Below, piece after piece: positions 36,601 to 47,621 of a DNA stretch of 64,000 bases. The notes beneath the pieces are model-generated. The model was not told the DNA's origin and did no database searches. It worked only from the letters and a program-made list of their open reading frames with translations. Where the stretch lies: positions 56,558,660 through 56,622,659 of the forward strand of contig CM071933.1 of the NCBI GenBank assembly GCA_016081115.2, given 5' to 3'. Every line of letters begins with the position of its first letter. The first letter of the stretch is position 1. The translations under genes and the position numbers were made by a program. Origin of the DNA: Rehmannia glutinosa (lineage: Eukaryota > Streptophyta > Magnoliopsida > Lamiales > Orobanchaceae).

Positions 36601-38967
36601 GGATCCAATGCCTCTAATTTACCCTGGAGCTTCATTTCCACCAAATATGACTTTGGCTCCTCTTGACTTATTGAAGTTAGATAAATTCTTTTTATTCTCA
36701 GCCATATGTCTGGAACATCCATTATCCATATACCAGTTCCTTGGCACTCAGTTGTTCCCAGAACCTGCGATCAAGGAAATCAAGTTTTAGGTACCCAAAT
36801 ATATATGGGTCCTGAGGGGTTAGCACTATAAGGTGATCCAACCTACCTATAGCCACATGATATGATTTTAAGAGGTTGCCACCTATCAGTTTCATAATCA
36901 TAATGAATTTTAGCAAATTGTTTAGGAGCTTTGGGAACATACAGTTGTCTCTTTTGTCTGTATGCCAGTGTATGTGCATGTGCATTTACTTCCTTTGGAT
37001 AATATTGTGCTTTATAAGCATTGTGTTTGGGTGCATAAGTGTGCTAATACTGATTTCTTTGCCTTGGGAATGACCTATATTGAGTTTGAGGTCTTTGCCA
37101 CTTGGGCTTGTATCCCATAGAACTTGGCTTATATTTCATTTGATGGTTCCAATCATCCAGTTTAGGGTAGTTTCTACCATTCCCTTCATATGGTTTCTTT
37201 TGGTGAAACCTCTGGGGCCTTATGTAGTTTTGCTTTGATTTCACAGAATATTTTCTGTTTGGAGTCTGTTGATGGGCTTTTCTAAATTTCATTTCAGCTA
37301 CCCTTTCAACAAACTCAGCTGGCTTCTTACACTTGCCTTTATAACCTAGGCCAACATGTGTGTGCTTGTGATTGTGTGTAGGTGCAACATGTGGGGCTTT
37401 TGGCTTTTGGATTCCTCCATTTCTTGAGGATCCTTTTTCCATTACCATTCTGGGAGTTTGCGCATTGACAAAGGAAATAAATCCTAAGCATGCTTTATCT
37501 CCAATTTATTTATGTATCATCATCAAGTCATCCAATGTTTTGGATGACTTGTTGAATGATGCAATCACATTGTTTAATTCTTTTTCCCTATTTTCTCTTT
37601 CAGCTAAGTCTTCTTTGACCTTAGCTATCTCAATATTTAACTCTTTGTTCTCAACAACTATGTACTAAGAGTACTCAACTCTTCAGTCAGCTGTGAGTTT
37701 TGGCTTTTAAGTTGGTTGTTTTCCTCATATAGGATTGTGTGTGAGGATTTCATGTGCTCAAAGTCTTTCATCATTTTGCCTAATGAATCATAAAGATATG
37801 TGGGTGATGAAGCGTGTGTGTCATTTTCACTATCATCAAAATTTGAGCTAGATGAGTTAGAGTTTACCTCATCTTCCCATTCCTTCGCCATGATATAACT
37901 CAATTCCTCTTCATCTATGTCAGAGGAGTAATCTGCTTCACTGGCTATCTGACTCGGAGTCTCCTTGCACTTGGTTGTATCTGGTTCAGCAGCCACCATG
38001 GCTTTTTTTATTTCCTATCTTTTTTTCCCTAACTGGTGGATAAGGGTAGTCAATTGCAAAATGTCGTGGCTGTTTGCATTTCCAGCACATGTTTTCAACT
38101 TTTATGGACTCAGCTCTCTTTGTGGTTCTTTCTTCCTTGCTCTTAGAATGTGTTGAGTGTCTTCTGGAGGATTCACCCTTGTTTTTTTTATAGTTCTTAT
38201 TGAAGAAATTGTTGAATCTTTTGACCATTAGGGTTATTTCCTCTTTGTCTATGATGTCCTTGGGTTCTGTGCTTTTTTATTCTCCAACCACCAGAGTAGC
38301 TATCATAGGTACAACTATCTCATCTTCTTCCTTTCTTCTGAGTTCGAATTCATAAGCCTTTAAGCCTGAGAATAACTTATGGTTAGAGATCCTTGTTAAG
38401 TCCATATAATGTTTACGGGCCATCACCTTCATTTCCCAGTCAACTGGGAGTGACCGTAGAATTTTCATACACATTTCCTTCTGTGTATATTCTTTACCCG
38501 AGCTGAAAGCTCATTAGTAATCTCAGTGAATCTGGCATCCAGCTGATCCAGTGTTTCATCTGCAAGCATTTTGAAGTTCCCAAACTTCTGTACAGCAACA
38601 ATCAACTTGTTCTTATTAATTTGCTCTAAGCTTTTGCAGATTAGAGTCAGCCTTTCCCATATTTCTCGAGCAGTCTTACAAGATTTAACTTTATTAAACA
38701 TTTTTTGTCAAGCGTTTTATATATAATATCCTTGGCCACATTGTCGAAGTTATATCTCTTTCGATCCTTGTTGGTCCATTTGCTCCTTGGTTTTTCAACC
38801 ACAGCAGGCTCCCACAGTTGTGTTCACTTTTGTGATCGTATGGGTCTATCTTCTATGACGACCCACATTTCATCATGCAGTACTGAGAGGTGTGCTTGTA
38901 TGTGAATTTTCTAATCATCAAACTTTTCCACAGTAAACATGGGAATGCGAGATAGATTTGATTCCAT
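33623..38967 (-). pseudogene. Element B gag-pol polyprotein remnant
   Basis: Likely ATG at 38967 (MESNLSRIPMFT). Minus-strand order: UBN2-type gag (about 38900-38277) with REIWERLTLICK; zinc knuckle CWKCKQPRHFAIDYP (about 38100) whose last Cys is Tyr; basic gag/linker region (37448-37044); protease remnant near 36750; integrase HHCC part CDACQKGKQ and core LFGPIEPTSL with VVDDYSRYTW (36269-35982); integrase end with FHVFGSMCF and GYSTES (35748-35467); RT with AWYDTLSQFL and QIYVDDVIFGSTN (34714-34130); RNase H with DNTSAIVI, SRTKHIDV and KQLADTFTK (33904-33623). An early in-frame stop follows MFTVEKFDD, and multiple stops and shifts occur later, so it is dead. Confidence 0.9.
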
Positions 38968-39068
38968 GATAATAACTTTTGAAAGAAAGTTTAAAAACAG
39001 TCAAGTGTTGGTCTTGAAAGATTGAGATCTAGTTCAGTAACCAGTGCGGAAGGTACTTTGAACCAACC

Positions 39069-39082
39069 GTTCTGATACCACT
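39069..39082 (-). other. Element B primer-binding site
   Basis: TGGTATCAGAACGG on the minus strand, complementary in its first ten bases to the 3' end of plant initiator tRNA-Met, two bases from the LTR edge. Confidence 0.85.
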
Positions 39083-40781
39083 TGTAGGTCCCAAGGGATG
39101 TTAAGTTAAGTCAAGAAGGGGGTTGAATAGACTTAACCAATTTTTTGATTTTTTTATCTTAAATCAGAGTTTTTACACAAATAAACAGCTTAGTCCTTTA
39201 AGACAGCTAGCTTCAACCTCAATAGGAGAGTTAATCACTCAATAGACTCGACGGAGCTGTTGATAGAGTAACTCAGCTGAGTGAAGTGAGCTCTTTTAAA
39301 AATACAAACTTACTTACTTGGTAAGGTTTTTTAAACCTTACCAAATTTTCGATTTAGTCTTTTTATACATTTTTTGTAAAATGGTTTTACAACACTTGTT
39401 TATAGCTTAAGTTATTATCAGTTGAGTTGAGCAAATATAAATCAGCAAAATAAATGTGCAGAATTAAAGTGCTGAGAATAAAAGACGCAACGCAATTTTA
39501 TAGTGGTTTGAGGATGGGATAATTCCTCTACTCCATTCTTCTCCAACTCCTAGAAGTAATCCACTAATGCAATAGATGTTACAAAATGGATAAAAAAATT
39601 GTTACTAAGTAGGCTCTTTGGATTTGATTACACAAAACTAGCTCTACTCCTGAGGACTCGGCTTCTTCGTGAATGTAGACCCCTTTTCTTCAAAAGTTTT
39701 CTTCACTACTTGAAGTTCTCTCCTTCAAACCCTTCTTGAGGATTGGATGTTTTGATTTTTTCTAATATGCTTGATCACGTAGCCCTCAAACAAACCGAGT
39801 GGATTCAAAGCATTTTTGAAAGTTCTAACTTGAACCTCACTGCACTTCCTTCACTTCGTGGATGTGCATACCTCTTTTTCTTGAAAACAATGTTTTCTAT
39901 TCAACAGGTTGAAGTTTTTCTTCCTTCACTTAGTGTGTTGGATCGATTCACTTCGAAAATAGGCTTAAGGAGTAGAATGAGTAGCTTGAGAGTGTTTTTG
40001 CTTGCTTTTATTTGCTCAGATTGCTTGTGTATCTCGTATGTATCTTGTATGCCTTGGTACGCTCTCATAAATATTCCTCCGCCTTTTATAATGTTTTAGC
40101 TTTTACAAATGGCAAAAAATTCCAAAAAAAAGTGTGTTGAAGAGATAGACATTTTTCAAACTTAACTTCTTGGTCATTGGCTTGTCTTGGTGTGCAGATT
40201 TTGATGTTGACCCTTCCTTAATTTAATGTTTTGCAGGCTACCTAAAACTCTGTAGGTTTTCTGCAAACATCTCATTGGTTTCCAACTACTTGCACTCTTT
40301 CAGCAAGACAACTTTAAGGTTGAAGGTGTGTCCCCTTACCATTTTGGGTAAGTCAAGTCATTCCAACGGACTTCTTCAACTTTCTTCGAGTCAAAAGTGT
40401 GTTGAAGAGATAGACATTTTTTTACCCCTTGATTGAGTCTTTTCCATACATCCGGGATGACTGTTAGGTTTGTTAGTTTGTTGAGAAGACAACTTTAAGG
40501 TTGAAGTGTGTCCCCTTATTTACTTAAGTCGATTACACTTCTTTCGATACTTTCCCCTTGATTGAGTCTTTCCATACATCCGGGTTGATTCTTCACTTAT
40601 TTGCATCATTGATCAACTTAACTCGATTGATCTTCAACTTAGGCGATCTTTCTTTACTTCTTTACTCAACTTATATTTCCTATCTATTACATACTTGAAA
40701 TACAATAGAAAATGGGGTACCAACTTTCTAATCTAAGTTTTACATGCATCATCAAAATCTATAGAAATAAATTTCCCAACA
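39083..40781 (-). repeat. 5' LTR of element B (rearranged)
   Basis: 1699 bp versus 1474 bp for its partner. The extra length comes from short re-copied pieces: GTGTTGAAGAGATAGACATTTTT appears near 40133 and again near 40402; GACAACTTTAAGGTTGAAG near 40307 and 40488; CCCCTTGATTGAGTCTTTTCC near 40427 and 40553; and added sequence near 39320-39350. TATAAAAGG on the minus strand is at 40082-40090. Confidence 0.9.
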
Positions 40782-40786
40782 CCATC
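40782..40786. repeat. Right target-site duplication of element B (CCATC)
   Basis: Pairs with 21645-21649. Confidence 0.95.
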
Positions 40787-42360
40787 TATGGACCGAACTG
40801 GAGAAGGTCCCCATACATCAGTTTATATAAGTTCAAGCGGTTTATTGCTACTAAGACTCGAGATACCAAAAGAGAGTTTGTGACTCTATTACATTTTCAA
40901 GAATTGCGTGACTTGGATAAAGTAAGGGAGGGAGAAGATGATAAATTAAGTTTTGAAATGATTTGGTGGAGGATTTGAGAAGATGGGTGCCCCATCCGAT
41001 AATACCACATATTGGTGGCCTCTTGAGCACTTGCATTAACTTGTTTGTTCAATAAGCAAAGATCAGTTTATAGGCCATTTGTAGACATCATTCCTGCTCC
41101 TTCTCTTGATAAGAGGTGCCTCTGTGGTTCAATCCTTCACACAAAAAGAGGAAGAATCAAACTCAATTGGTGTACTATTTGTTTTACAGAATTGAGAGAC
41201 TGGAAGAAGATTGTTTTTCATGGAAGGTACAGAAAGCATATTAGACAAAGAAAACATACTTTTTGGACTTTCAAGAGATGTTTTGCCTCTGTGTGTTATT
41301 TGCAAACCCCAACCATTTCCTTTCATTTGGACCCTCATATGGTTGTGAGATAGTGAGATTATTAATATCAGGTGTAATGTGATGAGATGTGCCAGAGTCT
41401 AAAGGCTAGGTGGGGGAGTTAGTGGAAGTAGCCGTGTTGGCTATTGCAGACGACTGAAATATTCTTTTGGTTTTGTAACACTGTTTGGCAGTGTGGCCCT
41501 TTTTATCATAAAATTGACAAATGGCTCCAGGAGTTCAACCATATGGGGGAATATTTGATTTGCGAGATGTGTGAGTATTTGTATTACAGTTCTGACTAAA
41601 TTTTCTAGAGTCATATTTGTGATTTGTTTGCCTAGCAGTATTAACAGTGAGAGAAGTGAGATTACTAGTGGAGCTGATTTCTTCACGCTTAAGGAAGGAT
41701 TCATACTCAAGAAGCTTGTCCTGGAGTTCATCGAAGGTTATGATGGTGTCAGGGGCACGAACTACTGCTGCAATTTCTTTAAATTCTAGGTCGACACCAT
41801 TGAGTGTGTGAGTGATGAGGTATTGAGGAGGTACATGAGCGCCAACGAGTGCTAGTTCATTGGCAATATCACGAATGGATGCTAACTAGTCAGCAATCGG
41901 TTAGGAACCTCGATGCAAAAGAGTGAGTTGTTCTGCTAGATCGATTATTTTAGATGACGAGACCATGGTTCGGCAGAGGTTTCACAGGAGCAAATAATAG
42001 GCACAACACTTGGGGTTAGTGAGCCAATAATAGTGAGAAATAACAGCTTGTCTTGTCATTTCCATGAAATATACGATGGGTTTGGTTGTTTTCTTCCATT
42101 AGTTTCAATTTCTTGTGCTATACAAGGGTAAGTGCCATGTATATATCTGAGTAGATTGTGTCCATATAAGAGGGCATCAAATTGACTTTTCCATGAAAAA
42201 TAATTGGTTTGGGTGAGCTTTAGTGGGAGTTGATTGGATGCGTTGATAACATTAAGAGAATTGTTGATGGAAGGTGGTCATTCGGTGGGTATGGTGGGGG
42301 TATTTTGACATGATTCATAAGCCATTTGTGAAAAAAAACATGACCAGGATCAACACTCGT
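40787..42360 (-). pseudogene. Element A gag, protease and integrase start
   Basis: Minus strand: gag with TIITFDELQDKLLEYESFL (about 41740-41690); zinc-knuckle-like CQFYDKKGHTAKQC (about 41520-41480) with the second Cys changed to Tyr; protease start LDSGTSHHIT (about 41400); the post-protease block ITHRGKTSL and MFSLSNMLSVPSMKNNL (41338-41129); GAG-pre-integrase with LGHPSHAILENVI (about 41000-40900); and the integrase start TDVWGPSP (about 40810), which runs into the B insertion. In-frame stops and shifts are present throughout. Confidence 0.82.
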
Positions 42361-42387
42361 TAAAGTTTAAAAGAAAACTAATACCAT

Positions 42388-42690
42388 ATAAAAAGGGTAA
42401 AGAGAATTGTGAATCTGCATATTTCACTGGCTTTGAGTGCTTCTATATTTATACAAAGATTATAACAACTATGGAAAGTCAGTTACAAGAGCTAGAACTA
42501 TGGGATAGAATGTCAGTTATAAAGCAACAGATATGGGATATGATTGCTCCTAACTTGGTGTATTGACTTTAGATTGATTGGCTTTGCCAGATTATTAGCT
42601 TGAGGTAGATTCTTTCCTATTATTTAGGAATGTTTAAGTTTTAGATTGAATGGCTTTGCCAGATTATTAGCTTGAGGTAGATTCTTTCCT
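42388..42690 (-). repeat. 5' LTR of element A, with internal tandem duplication
   Basis: Matches 18784-19018, but a 72-bp segment with TTTAGATTGA(T/A)TGGCTTTGCC is present twice (from 42568 and 42640); the left LTR has it once. Confidence 0.8.
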
Positions 42691-42802
42691 ATTATTTACG
42701 AATGTTTAGTCACTTAATTCCCAATTAGGTAAGTAGCAATTTGATAGCATAATTTCATGCCCAGTAAGATTGAGGACTGAAGAATAAGATTGAGGACCGA
42801 AG

Positions 42803-45800
42803 TGTAAGGCCCCAGATTTTTTTTCAAATGTAGATGACACGATTGCAGACAATTCTCAGATATAATATTTTAATATTCCGATAATTTATTCTTATATTTA
42901 CTATTTATTTTGCATAACATGTTATGTTATCGGCTTTAGCGTTACTCATTTTAATATTTCAATATTCCGATAATTTATTCTTATATTTACTATTTATTTT
43001 GCATAACATATTATGTTATCGGCTTTAGCGTTACTCATTTTATTACCTAACAACAGGAAAATACTATTTGATTTATGTTGATTACTTAATGCTTCAAATT
43101 CGAGGACTACTATCAATTTTCATCTTGATTTAGTAAAAAATATTATACAAAAAAAAATTGTTCTTTAGTATTTGAAAAATAAAACTCTTGTCACCATATT
43201 TTTTTAATCACGACGATACTTATATTTAGTCATTTTTCATAAAGCTACTATTGCTCAATCGATCAAAAGAAATTTTATTTGAAAGAAACTACGTCTTAAT
43301 TTTTGAGATTTTGAAATATCCATTTTGATAAACTCAACATTTTCTCCAAATCTATTATTTTGAGTTAACAAAAATTTATTATGATTTTTGAAATCCTTGG
43401 CATAAAAAAATAGTATTTGAACCTATTTTATTGAAAATTGATTTTATGCTTTACAAGCAAACCATTTTATTTTATTATGTATTAAAAACATCTACTACTA
43501 ATTTAATACTTTAACAAAGGCAAAGCCTCATGTCTTGAAAGTTCATCTAATAAAATTTAAATTTTTGAAAGAATAGTATTTGAGATTTATTTTGTTAAAA
43601 ATCCGACCTTTATATTAAAGTAGCAAAGTGTCTCAATCCTGATTTTGTTGAATTAATTACTACTTGACTTAACTAGTAGATATATCATCTATACTTATAA
43701 TTATTTTTATTTTTTGTGCATATTAATCACACCTATTTTCACTTCTTTAATGATTGTCGATTTCTTTCAACTTTCGACGTGATACATTAACCGGTTGGGT
43801 TTCTTTCTTAACAACTAATTATTTTCTTGTAGCATAATATTTATTTATATATTTTATTAATTTCCAAATTTATATTTATATATTTCGAATTAATTTTTGT
43901 AATTTAAGTAATTGTTTGGTTGATATTATTAACATGTACTATTAGTTCTAATTTTATTTAGCACCTTGGGTAATAAGTGATTTTGGGTTTTATTAGTGAT
44001 TGTGGGATTGATAAGAGGATTTTAGGACTTGAAAATATACAATAACTTATACAAATACTATACCATATACTATACACTTACATACTTATACTATGTATTG
44101 TACTTATATTATACACACTCATTAAGCATGCAACCTCTTCCCTTCCCAATACAAGCCTTGGTCTTTCCAGGGCAAGCATGCCACAATTAGCTCCAAACAC
44201 AAGCCTCAAAAATAGGCACTTGAATGTGCCATGGGGGGGAGGGGGGGCATAGGGGGATTTTGGAGAGGAGAAACCTTTACCTTCTACCAAAAATCAATCT
44301 CTTTTCCTTATCTTCACCACACTAATACACTTTACAAAAATCAACTCCTTCCTCTCCACCCAAAGGGCCGAATTTTGCAAGCCTTGGTAAGAAAATTCTT
44401 CCTTTTTTCCCCTAAAACTCAAACAAGTCTTCTTCACCTTTTAGCTTGAAAATCCTACTCCTTGTAGCAATTAGCGAGGGTCGAAATTTGAAGAAATAGA
44501 AGAAGCTTGGTATTGTGGTGTAGACAGCCTCAAGAAGCTAAAGAATCAAAGGGATTGTCCTAAGGTTCTTGGAGCCAAGAGAGGGTGCAAAAAGGGAAGA
44601 AACCACTATAGAAACCACTATCTTTGAAGACTAAGAGGTGGTTGTAAAATTCTTCTAAAAATCCATCATCTCTTCTACCAATTTCAAGAAAAATTCATGT
44701 TTATATGTCAATGTTGAAATGTGTCTCCGAATATTCCTTGATCATTTCGTCCAAAAAGAGGATTTCCTCTAATTCTATGAACTTGAAGTTTTACATGTAC
44801 TTTTAAATCTTGTGTTCTAATCGATTTTTAAACAGATGAGCATGATTTTATACTTGCAAAGAATATAGATTAAAAATGCCTATTGTTATGTTTTATAGTT
44901 TTTATTGATATGCATATAAATATGGTTTAAAAATGCTTAATATTAATTTTAATACTTAAGTTAAATTCTGGATTTTGACTTGATAGCTAAATCCGAACCT
45001 TGGGCCATATTTGCAATTATTGCGAAATATAGGGCCTAAATTATAAATATAAAACTGTATAAGGACCTCCCTGTAAGTTCTAAATTTTGGACTTAAAAAC
45101 ACTGTAATTTTGATATATTAAGTGACTTGTAAATTTTTGAGACCCTTCGGGATAAGAAATGCGATAACGAACAAATTTGGCACTAAAATGTAAAACTTCA
45201 AAACTTGAAGGCCTAATCTAAAGTTTTCAAAACTTGGACAGTCCCTGTACCCATAAATTTACTAACTTAATTATTATTACTTTTGGACCCTTAATTCAAA
45301 TCTCATAACAATCGGACTTGAAACGAGTCCCTAATGACAAAATTATTTTTGGGCCAAAATTATAATTTTTGAATATAGGGCACCTAACCTGTGAATATTC
45401 CAAAAATGCTTCTACCACAAATTCTTACTTCCCTAAAAAATATTTTAAGCTTGGAATCACATTGAAACCCTTCCCAGTTTAAGAGATATCTATTTTTAAA
45501 CTATCAAGTCAAAAATATATAGTTTTTGGAAAATAGAGGACTAACCTATAAATTTCGAAAATTTGACCCCAAGTTTCTGAAATTCTAACTCTCTGGAAAT
45601 ATTATAAAATTTAGGAACTGACCTTACTCCTTTTCAAGTCCGGTATTGGAACTTATCAAATTTTAAAACCCGATAAGAAAATATCTTTCTTAGTAAAAGG
45701 ATATAATTCAATTAAAATTACTAAGGACCTAGAAAATTTATATTTTCAACTTTAATATACTTATATTATATTAAGGTATATTTTATAATAATTATCCAAT

Positions 45801-46395
45801 GAAATTTTTATATATTTTATTTATTTATCCAAGCTATTAATCGGGCTACCTTACCCGAATAAATACGCGATAAATAAGGTGATTTCCTCGCCCTGAATAA
45901 ATTTATATTATTGAACTGCGGACTTATGCATAATGTATCGAACCATGTATTATCTCCGGCAATATTATCCACTCGGTAGCTAGACCGTGAATTTTAAATT
46001 AGTTAAATTTGATATCGGACAATGCGTGACTAGATCACTCCGGTTTTTCTCACTAACTTCTTATGAATCACTTGAATGAAATAACCTTTAACTGTGTCTG
46101 TGGAATGGATAAGTCATGTATGGGATGGGTTAGCTCGGCTACAATCCGGTACCGACCTCCATCATCCTAATCCCAACCTCGAGTTGGATAGTTCGACGGG
46201 TGATTGGGTCGTAGTTTTGGGTATAATCATGATTATGATGATCTCCAGGATTTGCAACCCTTCCTGTTGGAGACGTCATGCCTTCTGCGATACTAGCTCC
46301 GGCCCTATCCATTTGAGGCATAAGGTGATCTGTCAAGGGAGCCGGTGTTTGATCGACACTTATCCGCTGTATAAGGCTAGATGGTTGGCGACACA
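42803..46395 (+). mobile_element. Partial long LTR of a Ty3/gypsy element
   Basis: Begins TGTAAGGCCCCAG, like the TGTAA(G/C)(A/G)CCCC starts of plant chromovirus (Tekay/Del-type) LTRs. The 44.9-45.7 kb part matches the minus strand of 62.9-63.3 kb (for example AGGTCAGTTCCTAAATT with TCCAGAGA), and the right part shares TATAATCATGATTAT with 62220, so this is the same family as 61325-64000, opposite orientation. The expected GGGGCGTGACA end is not present; the copy breaks off near 46395. No protein-coding segment. Confidence 0.6.
42871..43041. repeat. 89-bp tandem duplication
   Basis: AATATTCCGATAATTTATTC through GGCTTTAGCGTTACTCATTTTA occurs twice, starting 42872 and 42961, with almost no differences. 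Confidence 0.95.
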
Positions 46396-47621
46396 ACAAT
46401 AATCCATAACACAAGAATCTATGTGGAAAACCCCAAAACCAGAGAAAAACCATGACCAACAGAGGAAGAAATTCCACTGTGTGAAATATTTTTACAATCA
46501 CACAAATATTCTCTCTCCCGACCCTGTACCCCCACACTTTTATAAACCATTGATAACTCATATATCTCTCCCAACTCTCCATACTAGATAATACAAGAAA
46601 GGAATTTAACTAGAGTCAAAACACATATTTTAGAGTGTTATTGACTGGTGCAATTGAAACAAAGCCACTTGAGCTCCTTAAATAGTCTTAGGAAGCTCCT
46701 CTCCTTTGTTCCCCCAAGCAATGTGGGATAGGAACCCACTTCCTCTATTTTACACAAAACCAACAAACTCTAGCTTGACAAAATAAAAGAAGCTTCATTG
46801 TCTTCACCGACAATCATGACTCTCAAACTAGTGAACCATCATTCTCAAACCATAGAACCCTACTCCACAATATGAATAGACCACTTAGAATACATCAATC
46901 TAAGAACTTTCTTTGGCACATGTCAAAAAATCCGCTGAAATTTACGGTGCAACTTCCAACCTTTGGCTCTCATGGAAGTCTTTCAGCCATTGACATAACA
47001 CACTCCTTCTATCAATGCCACTGATACTCGTGTGTAAATTCCACCACACACTATGCATCCATGTTAAACTAATGCATGTGTGAATTCGACCACACCCTGC
47101 ATCCATGACAAGCCAATGCCCGTGTGCAAATTCCTGGACCCGCTAACATAACCACGTCCTCTTTCATGATATTTGGCATGCCAAAAGGACATACATTTTC
47201 TCATCAGAGAAAATCCCCAATGTCACAATACTAGTCTGAATTAGGAGCTATTTTCTAGATCGGCTCCACCTCCACTTTGACAATTCACCTTCAAAGCCTT
47301 GTGTAACTCGGATTGTACCATCACATATTTGACTTATACTTGTCATAAGCCAAACTTGACATTTCCAACAAATTTCTTCACCTGCTTAAGCACCCTAACT
47401 TAATGAATAACAGCCTCCAAATGAGACCTCCAGAACCCATCGATCAAGAAAATCTTTTCTAATGTGGAAGGTCAGACATCGTTGCGACCAAATAGCATAT
47501 TTAGAATTTCAAGAGACCCTACTCGGGCTCTGATACCACTTGTTGAGAAAATTGGATCTCACATACATCCCTAGGGCTCTATTCAACATCCAATCTATTA
47601 CACCAGTCAAGCGTTACATAC
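46396..47621 (-). mobile_element. Non-coding retroelement fragment with a tRNA-Met primer site
   Basis: GTGGTATCAGAGCC on the minus strand (47525-47538) is directly followed, in plus orientation, by TGTTGAGAAAATTGG, which would be an LTR terminus. This fits a minus-strand LTR element whose 5' LTR is cut at the junction with the gypsy element near 47621. The 1.1 kb to the left shows no gag or pol, suggesting a LARD- or TRIM-like element; its left LTR was not identified. Confidence 0.4.

Larger units (their letters stand above)
21650..40781 (-). mobile_element. Element B: Sirevirus-like copia retrotransposon
   Basis: LTRs at 21650-23123 and 39083-40781 start TGTAGGTCCC and end TC(T/C)CAACA (plus-strand view). 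The primer site TGGTATCAGAACGG lies on the minus strand beside the right LTR (39069-39082) and a polypurine tract AAAAAGGGGTAAATTG beside the left LTR. Coding order on the minus strand is gag, protease, integrase, RT, RNase H (38967-33623), then an extra env-like frame (33010 leftwards). Long LTRs plus a third frame after pol are features of Sireviruses. B inserted into element A's integrase and was itself invaded by a hAT-like sequence containing element C. Confidence 0.93.
18784..42690 (-). mobile_element. Element A: Ty1/copia retrotransposon, outermost of the nest
   Basis: Left and right LTRs (about 18784-19018 and 42388-42690) share long blocks such as GGTAAAGAGAATTGTGAATC and GATATGGGATATGATTGCTC. 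A tRNA-Met-like primer site (ATGGTATTAG on the minus strand, 42378-42387) abuts the right LTR, so the element reads right to left: gag and protease near 42.3-41.1 kb, integrase start at 41.0-40.8 kb, then integrase to RNase H at 21.6-19.0 kb. It is split by element B. Exact outer ends and a target duplication could not be fixed because the LTR termini have lost TG..CA. Confidence 0.85.

Noticed and set aside
44078..44449. Overlapping frames on both strands near a G-run
   Set aside because: No domain or splice pattern is visible, and the region lies within a partial gypsy LTR.
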